NCBI GenBank assembly: GCA_028819195.1
Contig: JAPPMF010000007.1
Coordinates: 62,001 to 126,000, forward strand
DNA from: Bin55 sp028819195
GTDB taxonomy: Bacteria; Pseudomonadota; Gammaproteobacteria; Pseudomonadales; Azotimanducaceae
Direction: 5' to 3'
Length of the DNA: 64,000 nt
Part shown: piece by piece, positions 52,138-61,372 of the stretch
How the letters are laid out: each line of letters starts with the position of its first letter
Numbering within the stretch: position 1 is the first letter of the stretch
Notes under the pieces: generated by a model
What the model saw: the letters and a program-made list of their open reading frames with translations, nothing else
Database searches by the model: none
What the model was told of the DNA's origin: nothing
Position numbers and translations under genes: made by a program

Positions 52138-54360
52138 ATCGACATAGTCGACCTTTCTAAAACCTTTTGGTAGAAACTTACCTCTTGTTCCGCGATTACC
52201 TAGGTAGTCAGCTAAATCTTGATGGCGAAAGATTTTCTTACGTTTACCACTATACAAGACTAGTTTCGTTGTGTCGTCTACACCACGGGAAAAACACAGC
52301 CTATCAGTCTCTTCAAACAGATCTTTTTTCGGTAATGAAATCAGTCTAACTCCCTTACCCTTTTTGCGAATAGGGACATCATTGACTCGAATGACAAGTA
52401 ACCGACCGGATTGAGTGATTAGTGCAAGCAAGCCATTTTTTGGTGCGATAACGGGTTGCAACAATTCTCGTGACTCTTCCAGAATCACTACTGATTTTCC
52501 TCCTTTCATTTGGGTAATCGCGTCGGTAATTGGTAAACGAAAGCCTTCCCCATGGGAATTTGACACGATCATTTCTTGCGCGGCAGTCGAAGCTAATCCG
52601 ATGAACTGCGAACCGGAGGGTGGCGAAAGGTGTTTGGTTAACGGTTCTCCATATCCCTTAGCTGAGGGCAATGTGGCGATCGGTAAGGTATAGGTCCGTC
52701 CTAGGTTATCAAAAAAGATACATTGCTCATTCATTCTCGCTTGCAGCGAAATGAGGCACGAGTCGCCTTCGCGATAGTTCAATTGTTGTGAAATGTCTTC
52801 TTCGTGACCTTTACGTACCCTAATCCAACCGCGTTCAGAAAGTACCACTGTGACCGGTTCTTTGGTAACTAGATCAGTCTCGGTATAGGCTAAGGCAGCC
52901 GTTGCGCTGTGATCTAAATCAGTCTTGCGGTCGTCGCCGTATGAATCAAAAACCTGTCGTAATTCTTGACGAATTAAGGAATTCAGTCCACGCGGTGAAT
53001 TTAGCACTTTACTTTTTTCCACTCGCTCCGCAGCTAGCATTGCTTTTTCTTCACTGAGTTTTACATGTTCCAAGCGAGACAGTTGACGGATTCTCAAGTC
53101 AAGAATCGCATTCGCTTGAATTTCCGTGAGATTGAATCGTTGTATTAGTACAAGTTTCGGTTGTTCTTCTTCTCGCACGATTTGTAACACTTCGTCGATA
53201 TTGAGATGTGCAATCAGCAACCCATTGATGATTTCGATTCGTCGATCGATTTGTTCGATACGATAGGTGAGTCGTCGTCGCACAACTATTTTTCGATACT
53301 GCAACCATTCTTTCAGGAATTCTTTGAGCGAAAACACCTTCGGACGGGAATTTAGACCAATCACATTGAAGTTCCAACGGAAGCTTCGTTCCAAGTCGGT
53401 GGTAGCAAACAAGTGATGCATGAGTCGATCTACTTCAACTCGATTTGAGCGTGGTACCAGAACTAATCGAGTGGGGTTTTCGTGATCTGACTCATCGCGA
53501 ATATCTTCGAGGTAAGGTAGTTTCTTAGCTTGCATTTGTTGAGCAATTTGTTCCAGAATGCGCGCTGGTGAACTTTGGTAGGGTAATTCGGTAACGATGA
53601 TTTCGCCATCGTTATATTCGTACCGGGCGCGGCAGCGAACAGATCCTTGACCAGTTTCATACATTGTCAATAGCTCTTCTCGAGATGAAGTAATGATTCC
53701 ACCGGTCGGAAAATCTGGTCCCTCAATGATCTCAAGAAGTTCATCGGTTGTGATACTGGGTGAGTTGAGTAATGCGATGCAAGCGTTAATGACACTGCGT
53801 AAATTGTGTGGTAGGATGTCGGTAGCCATCCCGACTGCGATACCGGTACAACCATTCATTAACAGGAACGGGGCTTGGGCTGGTAAAGTTACCGGTTCCT
53901 GCAATGTCCCGTCAAAGTTTGGGATGAAATCGACAGTCCCTTGTTGGATTTCTGCAAATAGCAGTGCCGCGATTTTGGTTAAGCGAGATTCTGTATAGCG
54001 TTGTGCTGCAAACGATTTTGGTTCGTCAGTGGCGCCCCAGTTTCCTTGTCCGTCGATGAGCGGATAGCGATAAGAAAAGGGTTGTGCCATCACAACCATG
54101 GATTCATAGCAAGCAGTTTCGCCATGGGGGTGATATTTACCGATCACTTCACCGATCGTGCGGGCCGATTTCGCATACTTGGACTGGTGCGTGATACCCA
54201 GTCTTTGCATGGCATAAATTATTCGTCGCTGGACTGGTTTTAGCCCATCCCCGACAAAGGGTAGAGCGCGATCATTGATGACATACATAGAGTAGTCAAG
54301 ATAAGCGCGCTCGGTATAGTCTTTAAGTTCTAAACTGTCTGAGTTTTCCTCAAGAATCAT
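52129..54360 (-). CDS. parC: DNA topoisomerase IV subunit A
   Basis: ParC is the DNA-cleaving subunit of topoisomerase IV, which separates linked daughter chromosomes. The breakage-reunion domain has DGLKPVQRRIIYAM, the quinolone region GKYHPHGETACYESM and the catalytic Tyr in AQRYTESRLTKIA. The C-terminal beta-pinwheel is shorter than in GyrA and lacks a clear GyrA box, so ParC rather than GyrA. Residues matching E. coli D79/S80 are E81/T82; the E84 equivalent (E86) is kept. Length 743. parE lies 8 bases upstream. Confidence 0.95.
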   Translation of the reverse strand: MILEENSDSLELKDYTERAYLDYSMYVINDRALPFVGDGLKPVQRRIIYAMQRLGITHQSKYAKSARTIGEVIGKYHPHGETACYESMVVMAQPFSYRYPLIDGQGNWGATDEPKSFAAQRYTESRLTKIAALLFAEIQQGTVDFIPNFDGTLQEPVTLPAQAPFLLMNGCTGIAVGMATDILPHNLRSVINACIALLNSPSITTDELLEIIEGPDFPTGGIITSSREELLTMYETGQGSVRCRARYEYNDGEIIVTELPYQSSPARILEQIAQQMQAKKLPYLEDIRDESDHENPTRLVLVPRSNRVEVDRLMHHLFATTDLERSFRWNFNVIGLNSRPKVFSLKEFLKEWLQYRKIVVRRRLTYRIEQIDRRIEIINGLLIAHLNIDEVLQIVREEEQPKLVLIQRFNLTEIQANAILDLRIRQLSRLEHVKLSEEKAMLAAERVEKSKVLNSPRGLNSLIRQELRQVFDSYGDDRKTDLDHSATAALAYTETDLVTKEPVTVVLSERGWIRVRKGHEEDISQQLNYREGDSCLISLQARMNEQCIFFDNLGRTYTLPIATLPSAKGYGEPLTKHLSPPSGSQFIGLASTAAQEMIVSNSHGEGFRLPITDAITQMKGGKSVVILEESRELLQPVIAPKNGLLALITQSGRLLVIRVNDVPIRKKGKGVRLISLPKKDLFEETDRLCFSRGVDDTTKLVLYSGKRKKIFRHQDLADYLGNRGTRGKFLPKGFRKVDYVDLE

Positions 54361-54368
54361 GATGCGGT

Positions 54369-56309
54369 CTATGGGGCACTATATTCATGGATGGTGCCGT
54401 TAGCTTGTGGTTCGATACGCGTCAGTACGGCTTGGTCGCCACGTTTTTCGAGCCATTGACGACGATCGGGTGAACGTTTTTTTGCTAACAACATATCAAG
54501 AGTATTGTGTGTTAGTCGCGCTTCTTGAACAGTCAAACGCATCAGTTTGCGAGTCTCAGGCGACATCGTGGTTTCGCGCAGTTGCAACGGATTCATTTCG
54601 CCAAGTCCCTTAAATCTTTGGACAACTGGGTCGGCTTTATTGTTTGTTCGTGCGATGCGTGCTAGTAAGGCGTTTTTTTCGATTTCATCTAGCACATAAA
54701 AGACTTCTTTCCCAACATCTACTCGATATAGAGGTGGGAGTGCGATGTAAATGTGCCCCTTCTCGACTAAGAGGGGGAAGTGTTTCAAAAATAGGGCGCA
54801 GAGTAATGTTGCGATGTGTGCTCCATCGGAATCTGCGTCAGCCAAGATGCATACTTTGTGATAACGGAGTCTGCTGATGTCTTCTGAACCTGGTTCGACA
54901 CCGATTGATTGGGCAATATCGGCAACGGTTTGTGAACTGAGAATTGCAGTTGAATCCACTTCCCACGTATTTAAGATTTTTCCGCGTAAAGGTAGCACGG
55001 CTTGAAATTCTCGATCTCTTGCTTGTTTCGCGGTACCGCCAGCAGAATCGCCCTCGACTAGAAACAGTTCTGTTTCGGTAACCGATTGTGAAGCGCAATC
55101 CGCTAGTTTACCTGGTAAGGTCGGACCTGTCGAGTAGGTTTTTCGTCGGATCTTCTTCGACGACTGCATTCGCTTTAATGCGCAAGTAATTGCTAGTTGT
55201 GCGATCTCCTCACCGTCTTGTGTGTGTTGATTCAACCACAAAGTAAACGCGTCTTTTGCTACGCCGCTAATGTGAGTGGTCGCACTGTGTGAAGATAGTC
55301 GTTCTTTTGTTTGCCCGCTAAATTGCGGGTTTTCCAATTTCGCAGAAAGTACGAATGAGCACTGTTTCATCACGTCTTCTGCGGTCAGTTTAACGCCTTT
55401 GGGTAGTAAATTCCGGAAATCGCAGAATTCACGTAATGCTTCGGTAACTCCAGAACGTAGTCCATTGACGTGAGTTCCTCCTGAAGTCGTGGGAACGAGA
55501 TTTACGTAGCTTTCGATCAATGGATCGGTGTCTTTAGTCCAGGACATGGCGAACTCGACCGCTTCGTTGTGTCCGTTTTGATTGTTAACCAGGAAAGGTT
55601 GATCTGGTACTCGCTCTATAGGTAAGTGTTCCAACAGGTAACTAGAGATACCATTTTCGTAGGTCCATACTTGTGATTTTGGTTCATCGGATTCAAAGTA
55701 ATCTAAACTGATGGTTAACCCTTGGCACAGGATAGCTTTGGCTCGTAACAGATGCATGAGATGTTCGAGATCCAAGCTTATACTGTCGAAAAATTGTGGA
55801 TCGGGTTTAAATCGGATGTTGGTACCCGTATCTGACTTGAGAACTCTGCCGCCTCTTTCAAGGGGTTTGAGAGGGGCACCCGATTCATACCGTTGGAAGT
55901 GGGCATATCCATCTTGTCGAACTTCTACTTCTAGCCATTCGGAAAGCGCGTTCACGACCGAGACTCCGACCCCATGCAATCCGCCTGAAATTCCATAAAT
56001 TTCGCTATCAAACTTGGAGCCAGCGTGGAGCGTGGTAAGTACCAGTTCCACCCCACTTACTTTATGTTGTATATGAATACCCACTGGTAGTCCGCGACCG
56101 TCGTCCCGTACATAGATCGAACCGTCTTTGTTGAGAGAGATGGCTATGTTGGAAGCGAACCCTGCGAGCGCTTCATCGACACAGTTATCGACTACTTCTT
56201 GGACTAAGTGATTGGGTCGACGTGTATCGGTATACATACCTGGCATTCGCCGGACAGGTTCTAATCCTTTTAAAACCTGGATGGATTCGGTTGTATATTG
56301 TTTGATCAT
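54369..56309 (-). CDS. parE: DNA topoisomerase IV subunit B
   Basis: ParE supplies the ATPase of topoisomerase IV. The GHKL ATPase has RMPGMYTDTRRPNHLVQEVVDN in parts, VDEALAG, DDGRGLPVGIH and GGLHGVGVSVVNALSE; the TOPRIM domain has LFLVEGDSAGGTAKQARDRE, LPLRGKILNTWEV and DADSDGAHIATLLCALF; the tail has RFKGLGEMNPLQLRETTM. Length 646 matches ParE (GyrB is about 800). parE-parC order and cpdA upstream match other gammaproteobacteria. Confidence 0.96.
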   Translation of the reverse strand: MIKQYTTESIQVLKGLEPVRRMPGMYTDTRRPNHLVQEVVDNCVDEALAGFASNIAISLNKDGSIYVRDDGRGLPVGIHIQHKVSGVELVLTTLHAGSKFDSEIYGISGGLHGVGVSVVNALSEWLEVEVRQDGYAHFQRYESGAPLKPLERGGRVLKSDTGTNIRFKPDPQFFDSISLDLEHLMHLLRAKAILCQGLTISLDYFESDEPKSQVWTYENGISSYLLEHLPIERVPDQPFLVNNQNGHNEAVEFAMSWTKDTDPLIESYVNLVPTTSGGTHVNGLRSGVTEALREFCDFRNLLPKGVKLTAEDVMKQCSFVLSAKLENPQFSGQTKERLSSHSATTHISGVAKDAFTLWLNQHTQDGEEIAQLAITCALKRMQSSKKIRRKTYSTGPTLPGKLADCASQSVTETELFLVEGDSAGGTAKQARDREFQAVLPLRGKILNTWEVDSTAILSSQTVADIAQSIGVEPGSEDISRLRYHKVCILADADSDGAHIATLLCALFLKHFPLLVEKGHIYIALPPLYRVDVGKEVFYVLDEIEKNALLARIARTNNKADPVVQRFKGLGEMNPLQLRETTMSPETRKLMRLTVQEARLTHNTLDMLLAKKRSPDRRQWLEKRGDQAVLTRIEPQANGTIHEYSAP

Positions 56310-56407
56310 TGAGATAGACTATTCCATGTCTAATTACGATTGGGTGAATGGAGTCACAACAAATCGTTTGCGATCCTGTTGTAAGGATTTTAATGGTACA
56401 TGTTAGA

Positions 56408-57145
56408 TTATGGTAACCGGTAAACTTTTGTTTTGATGGAACCATCGGGAAAGAGCTCAAGCCAACGCCACCCTGGAGTTAAATTATCTAACCGAAACGA
56501 ACTTGCTCGAGGAGCAAATTGCCAGCAAGTTGATGGAGTCGTGATTTGTCTCACTCCATCATGTTCTTGGTCATGTTCTAAGTGTACGTGACCACACAAG
56601 TAAGCCTTTGTAAAAGGCGAACCGCGAAGAATTTTGAACACTTCTTCGTGATTTCCCACTTTGTGATTGTCTAACCATGTAGTTTCGATATCGAAAATCG
56701 GATGGTGTCCAATTACTAAGTTTGGTTGACTCACATCTTTTAAATTGGATTGCAGCAATTCGAGTTCTTTTGGTGATACATATCCGGGAATGAGACCGGC
56801 TTGATAGGTAGCCAGTGGAATGAAAGTCCAGCCGTTAACCGAAATCGGTTCAATGTCGAAGAACTCATGCATCAACTCGCCGTTATCGTGATTACCCGGA
56901 ATCACTAGTTGCGGCGTCGATGCGAATTTTTTAAGCTCATCTTTGAATTTTTGGTATACGTCGTGATTGGGTTCTTGCGCTAAATCACCACTTGCGATTA
57001 AGACATCAGGAAACCGATCAATTACTGCTGTTGCTAGCACTCGGCGAAGTGAAGCACGAGGTTTAATGGCGTTTTTGACGTGCTCGTCGTCAGTAAAAAG
57101 ATGACAATCGGAGATTTGTAAAACCGAACAACTAGTCGGCGGCAT
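56408..57145 (-). CDS. cpdA: 3',5'-cyclic-AMP phosphodiesterase CpdA family metallophosphatase
   Basis: This calcineurin-like phosphoesterase is expected to hydrolyse cAMP. The metal-binding blocks are all present: ISDCHLF (D-x-H), ASGDLAQEPN (GD), IPGNHDNGE (GNHD), VIGHHPIFD and CGHVHLE (GHxH). ATG 57145 gives 245 residues; the frame is open to TTG 57181, without clear homology there. Its place between a DUF1249 gene and parE matches the E. coli yqiB-cpdA-parE neighbourhood, which supports the name. Confidence 0.88.
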   Translation of the reverse strand: MPPTSCSVLQISDCHLFTDDEHVKNAIKPRASLRRVLATAVIDRFPDVLIASGDLAQEPNHDVYQKFKDELKKFASTPQLVIPGNHDNGELMHEFFDIEPISVNGWTFIPLATYQAGLIPGYVSPKELELLQSNLKDVSQPNLVIGHHPIFDIETTWLDNHKVGNHEEVFKILRGSPFTKAYLCGHVHLEHDQEHDGVRQITTPSTCWQFAPRASSFRLDNLTPGWRWLELFPDGSIKTKVYRLP

Positions 57146-57222
57146 ATTTACAAGGAGTTTCGAGTCAAAGGGTCTTCCCAAAGCGATTCAAGATTGAAGC
57201 CCAGAAAACTCTGTTTTCGCCC

Positions 57223-57675
57223 CTAACTTCTTGCTTCGCCCTTATTAATGCACCAATTGAGCAGCTCTCCTAGAAAACGATTAATTTGAGATTTTTCGTC
57301 TGGTGTGCGAGAAGAAGGATCACCGGTGGTGTAGCGGGCGAGGTAGGTTTCATTGCCTTGAAAAGTTACGACTTCCGCGCACTGCACATCGTGGAACATA
57401 CGAACTTCCATCATTAAGTCAGGCAACGATACAGGTATTCTTTGAGTTACTGTTACGATTGATACATATCGAGATGGTCGAAGCACATCAAATTCAATCG
57501 TCGAATTTGATTTTTGTATCACATATTCGGTCGACTGTAGTGATCTAGATAGGTTCGAGTACAAGAGATTGACTAAACGAAGATAGTTCGCATCACACTC
57601 TGCTAAATAGTCGAATAAGTCGAAGCGGTAATGTACTTTTCGACTGCGTTTTAGTGGAACATACCTAGTAGCCAT
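57223..57675 (-). CDS. DUF1249 (YqiB-like) protein
   Basis: This protein of about 150 residues matches the YqiB/DUF1249 family: LFDYLAECDANYLRLVNLL, SRYVSIVTVTQRIP, MMEVRMFHDVQCAEVVTFQG and DEKSQINRFLGELLNWCIN. The function is unknown. The position before cpdA is conserved in gammaproteobacteria. ATG 57675 is chosen; the frame reaches GTG 57720, which would add 15 residues. Confidence 0.85.
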   Translation of the reverse strand: MATRYVPLKRSRKVHYRFDLFDYLAECDANYLRLVNLLYSNLSRSLQSTEYVIQKSNSTIEFDVLRPSRYVSIVTVTQRIPVSLPDLMMEVRMFHDVQCAEVVTFQGNETYLARYTTGDPSSRTPDEKSQINRFLGELLNWCINKGEARS

Positions 57676-57796
57676 ACATTGATTGTAAGCGAAACGCGTT
57701 GAGTCTGACGGGTACTGCACGAGTGATTTAGTGCGATTTATTTACTAACTAGACGAAAATAGCGATCTTACACTTCGGGCACCCAAGTGTACTTTA

Positions 57797-59206
57797 CTAG
57801 TCGACGGGTAGTGTTTTCTGTGCTTGCTGCGTCGTAGTGAAACGTGCTGATAAAATCGTTAAGTTGTTCGTTACCCATCGAAGCCGCAGCACAAGTAACA
57901 GGGAAGCACAGGCTAAACCGATAATCATGCCATACCAAAATCCTACGACCCCAAGACCGGTAAAACCAAAACCTCCAAATGCCAGTACGATACCAATTGG
58001 CATACCGATCAACCAATATGATATCGTCGCAAGTAGCATGGGAATCTTGGCATCTTTTGCACCTCGTAATGAACCTACAGCAGTTACTTGACTGGAATCA
58101 AAGAGTTGAAAAATTGCACATAACAACAAGAGGTGAGCAGCTAACAATACGACTTCACTATTTGTGCTATATAACTGAACTATTTGGTGCCGTGTGAGAA
58201 GCAGGATCGACGCGACGATTAAGCCAACTGAAATCGAAGAGATCATGGCTACGACTACGGAACGTCGTGCGGCGTGAAATCTCTTAGCACCGATATTAGT
58301 GCCAACACGAATCGTAGAAGCCATCCCTAATGCAAGGGGAATCATAAACCCTAGTCCACCAACACTCATAGCAATTTGATGCGAGGCAACTGCATTGACG
58401 CCAAGTTTTCCTACGAGTAAAGTAACCACCGAGAAAAAACTTACTTCGACGAAAATCGTTAGTCCCATTGGCAGACCGAGTTTCGCTAAGCTAAATATTG
58501 TTGAAAAGTGGGGCCATTCGATCTTTTGAAACACTTTAGAAAGTCGGATACGAGTGGTTTGAATGGCGATCACAATACAGATCAATTGAAACCACATAAT
58601 GATTGCGTTTGCGCGACCGCATCCTATACCCCCTAGACCTTCAAACTCGCCAAATCCAAATACCAATACATAAGTCAGCGGAATTTTGATCGCTAAGGCA
58701 AACAACAGGATTACCATAGACGGTAGTGTAAAACCAAGTCCTTCACAAAGATTTTTGAGTACGTAGTATCCAAGCATGGCAAAAACACCATAGCTAAAGT
58801 CTCCGAGATACTGAGAGGCGATAGGGATCGCGGCGGGATCTACGTTAACCCATCGAAAAAATGGTTCTACGTTTTGTAGGACAGCGAAAATCAATAGTGC
58901 TAGCACGAGAGCCATCCACAGGGCTTGACGCGCAACAGGACCTGTTTCAGTGGTGCGATTGGCCCCGTGTAATTGCGCGACCGTAGGCGTAACTGCCATT
59001 AGAGTGCCGGTTAGCAGGAGTGTGAGGGGCCAGAAGAGACTGCTCCCCAGTCCGACACCGGCTAGATCGACAGCACCGTAGCGTCCAGCAATAACGACAT
59101 CAATGACTCCCATCCCCATTTGTGAAAGTTGCGCGACAATGAGTGGGCCAGCGAGTATTCCGAGACGTTTCGCTTCTTTAGTGTAACTGACAGGAAACCA
59201 GTTCAT
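57797..59206 (-). CDS. MATE family multidrug efflux transporter (NorM-like)
   Basis: The 469-residue membrane protein has twelve predicted helices and typical MATE blocks: RLGILAGPLIVAQLSQMGMGVIDVVIAGRYG in parts near the N terminus, GLGSSLFWP, GTLMAVTPTVAQLHGA, KLGLPMGLTIFVEVSFFS and SHQIAMSVGGLGFMIPLALGMASTIRVG in parts. NorM-type pumps export cationic drugs and dyes in exchange for sodium or protons; the substrate here is not known. It stands alone between yqiB and the rubrerythrin region. Confidence 0.92.
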   Translation of the reverse strand: MNWFPVSYTKEAKRLGILAGPLIVAQLSQMGMGVIDVVIAGRYGAVDLAGVGLGSSLFWPLTLLLTGTLMAVTPTVAQLHGANRTTETGPVARQALWMALVLALLIFAVLQNVEPFFRWVNVDPAAIPIASQYLGDFSYGVFAMLGYYVLKNLCEGLGFTLPSMVILLFALAIKIPLTYVLVFGFGEFEGLGGIGCGRANAIIMWFQLICIVIAIQTTRIRLSKVFQKIEWPHFSTIFSLAKLGLPMGLTIFVEVSFFSVVTLLVGKLGVNAVASHQIAMSVGGLGFMIPLALGMASTIRVGTNIGAKRFHAARRSVVVAMISSISVGLIVASILLLTRHQIVQLYSTNSEVVLLAAHLLLLCAIFQLFDSSQVTAVGSLRGAKDAKIPMLLATISYWLIGMPIGIVLAFGGFGFTGLGVVGFWYGMIIGLACASLLLVLRLRWVTNNLTILSARFTTTQQAQKTLPVD

Positions 59207-59506
59207 GGTTCAGAATGTTAATTCGATTTATCACAAAGATTTTTCAAGAACCGACTAGCTGGTTCTCAATATAACAACGGTGTTAAAGGGTTAATGATTC
59301 AGTTGGCGTGTGCATTTTAAATGTCATTTGATCCCGATTTATGAATCGAGATATTCATCTAGTCATTTGATTTTCGATTTATCTTGGAAGTATTAGTCGT
59401 CACAGGCACTAACAATTGGTAGCATTTTGGTCAGTTATAGACGTTGTACCTGTCTCTATAATTTACATCTACTTCCTATAAATCAACTCTTGGAGAATAA
59501 ATTGTT
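59207..59506. promoter_or_regulatory. 300-bp divergent spacer with operator-like inverted repeats
   Basis: No gene is visible. It contains overlapping inverted repeats CGATT-TATG-AATCG (59335-59348) and ATGAAT-CGAGAT-ATTCAT (59341-59358), about 100 bases upstream of the rubrerythrin promoter, and other AT-rich half sites such as CATTTGAT. A redox or metal regulator binding here would make sense next to a peroxide-detoxifying gene, but no known box is matched exactly. Confidence 0.4.
59435..59462 (+). promoter_or_regulatory. Probable rubrerythrin promoter
   Basis: A consensus TATAAT -10 (59457-59462) follows a weak TTATAG -35 (59435-59440) at 16 bases. Transcription would start about 35-40 bases before ATG 59507, and GGAGA at 59492-59496 serves as Shine-Dalgarno. 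Confidence 0.5.
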
Positions 59507-59926
59507 ATGGAATTGAGCAACAGCAAGACTCTGGAAAACCTTAAAGAAGCCTTTGCAGGCGAATCCCAAGCTAATCGCCGATACCTGTATTTCGCTGCGA
59601 AAGCCGACATTGAAGGTGAAAATGATGTAGCTGCGGTATTCCGGTCTACCGCTGAAGGCGAAACAGGACATGCTCATGGACACTTAGAGTACATGGAAGA
59701 AGTGGGAGACCCGGTCACTGGATTACCTATTGGTTCGACCGCCGACAATCTGAAGGCGGCCATTCATGGAGAAACTCATGAATATACCGATATGTATCCC
59801 GGTATGGCTAAGACCGCAAGGGAAGAAGGCTTTGATGAAATCGCCGATTGGTTTGATACATTAGCGCGTGCCGAGCGTTCACATGCTAATCGATTTCAGA
59901 AGTCACTTGATGGGATGGACGATTAA
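59507..59926 (+). CDS. Rubrerythrin without rubredoxin domain
   Basis: This 139-residue four-helix diiron protein carries the ferritin-like ligand pattern: AGESQANRRYLYFA (first Glu), STAEGETGHAHGHLEYM (E-x-x-H), HGETHEYTDMYP (third Glu) and ARAERSHANRF (E-x-x-H). Rubrerythrins reduce hydrogen peroxide to water with electrons from reduced rubredoxin or similar donors. The C-terminal FeS4 domain found in classical members is missing, so electrons must come from another protein. The Fe-S protein encoded 129 bases downstream is the obvious candidate by context. Confidence 0.93.
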   Translation: MELSNSKTLENLKEAFAGESQANRRYLYFAAKADIEGENDVAAVFRSTAEGETGHAHGHLEYMEEVGDPVTGLPIGSTADNLKAAIHGETHEYTDMYPGMAKTAREEGFDEIADWFDTLARAERSHANRFQKSLDGMDD

Positions 59927-60055
59927 CGATCCTGAGCCGACGCCACACGGACATTTCATCTGTCTGTAAGGTATCGATACTTGTCTGGTCCTCTGTTTCT
60001 ATACTTTCAAACGAAACTTTAGGTTTGGTACGTACCTGGTTCGGTTGAATCGTAA

Positions 60056-61372
60056 GTGGCTGAACGAGAAGGGAATTTAGCACCACCACGACGCCAACCC
60101 GTTGATTGGCAGTCTGAACAGTATTACGACAAAGAATTACTCGACACCGAGCTCGAACGTGTATTCGACATCTGTCATGGTTGTCGGCGTTGTGTAAGTC
60201 TGTGTAACGCCTTCCCAACTTTGTTCGACCTCGTCGACGGATCCGAAACGCTGGAGATCGACGGAGTCGACAAGAAGGATTTTCACAACGTCGTTGATGA
60301 ATGCTATCTTTGTGACTTGTGCGCGGAAACCAAGTGTCCTTATTTACCTCCGCATAGTTGGGCAGTAGACTTTCCACATTTGATGTTGCGTGCGAAAGCG
60401 CAACAACACAAGAACAAGGAAACACGTGCACGTGACAGGATCATTGCGAGTACCGATCAGGTTTTACCTTTTTTTGCAACTCCAGGTATAGCCAAATTAG
60501 CCAACGCTGCCAGCAAGGCAAAATCTTTACGGAAAGTAGGTAATGCGATGATTGGCATACATGACCAAGCACCATTACCTCAATTCACCAGTAAGACTGC
60601 GAGAAAACGATTCAAAAATTGGTCAACCACAAATTCTGAACACAAAGTCGCGATTTATGTTACCTGTTACGGAGAGACAGTAACCCCGGAGATCGTCGGT
60701 GCTTTGGCGAACGTTCTGCGACATAACGATGTCGAAGTAGATTTGCTACACGATGCTGCTTGTTGTGGGGTACCAAAGTTAGAACTTGGTGATTTGCCCG
60801 GTGTACAAAAGCAGATGGAAAAGAATTTGGAACTCTTTGCTAGTAAAGTACAAAACGGGTTCAAAATTATGTCAGTTGTTCCCTCGTGTACGTGGATGTA
60901 CCGTCGAGAGTTGCCTTTATTGTTTCCTGAAAACGAACAAGTAAAACTTATTAGTGAAGCGATGGTAGCGCCCTTCGAATACTTTGCATGGTTACATAAA
61001 AACAACTTACTTAAGACAGACTTTCCAGCCTCATTGGGACGAGTAACTTACCATGCTTCGTGTCACCAAAGAACACAAAATGTTGGACTTAAAACCCGAG
61101 ACATACTATCATTGATTCCAGAGACTGAAGTGACGCAGCTTGAACGGTGTTCTGGGCACGATGGTACTTACGCGCTCAGATCGGAGTCATACGCGGCTGC
61201 ACAGAAAATTAGTCGTCCAGTGGTAAGAAGGGTCAGAGATTCCAAACCTGATACCTGGGGATCAGATTGTCCGATGGCATCAAATTTAATTGAGAGCGAA
61301 CTAACTGAACCCGATTTTCGGAAAGAACATCCCATCGAAATGTTGGCGCGCGCCTATGGACTCGATACATGA
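60056..61372 (+). CDS. Fe-S / CCG-domain oxidoreductase subunit (GlpC / heterodisulfide reductase-like)
   Basis: The 438-residue protein has two 4Fe-4S motifs, CHGCRRCVSLCN and CYLCDLCAETKCPY, near residues 40-95, and two cysteine-rich CCG-type domains in the C-terminal half (DAACCGVPKLELGDL and SCHQRT with ERCSGHDGTY). This is the architecture of electron-transfer subunits such as GlpC and HdrB/D. The start is GTG 60056. It lies between a rubrerythrin and a DUF3501 gene; this trio recurs in bacteria, and passing electrons to rubrerythrin is a reasonable inference. No membrane segment or signal is seen, so it is cytoplasmic. Confidence 0.88.
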   Translation: MAEREGNLAPPRRQPVDWQSEQYYDKELLDTELERVFDICHGCRRCVSLCNAFPTLFDLVDGSETLEIDGVDKKDFHNVVDECYLCDLCAETKCPYLPPHSWAVDFPHLMLRAKAQQHKNKETRARDRIIASTDQVLPFFATPGIAKLANAASKAKSLRKVGNAMIGIHDQAPLPQFTSKTARKRFKNWSTTNSEHKVAIYVTCYGETVTPEIVGALANVLRHNDVEVDLLHDAACCGVPKLELGDLPGVQKQMEKNLELFASKVQNGFKIMSVVPSCTWMYRRELPLLFPENEQVKLISEAMVAPFEYFAWLHKNNLLKTDFPASLGRVTYHASCHQRTQNVGLKTRDILSLIPETEVTQLERCSGHDGTYALRSESYAAAQKISRPVVRRVRDSKPDTWGSDCPMASNLIESELTEPDFRKEHPIEMLARAYGLDT

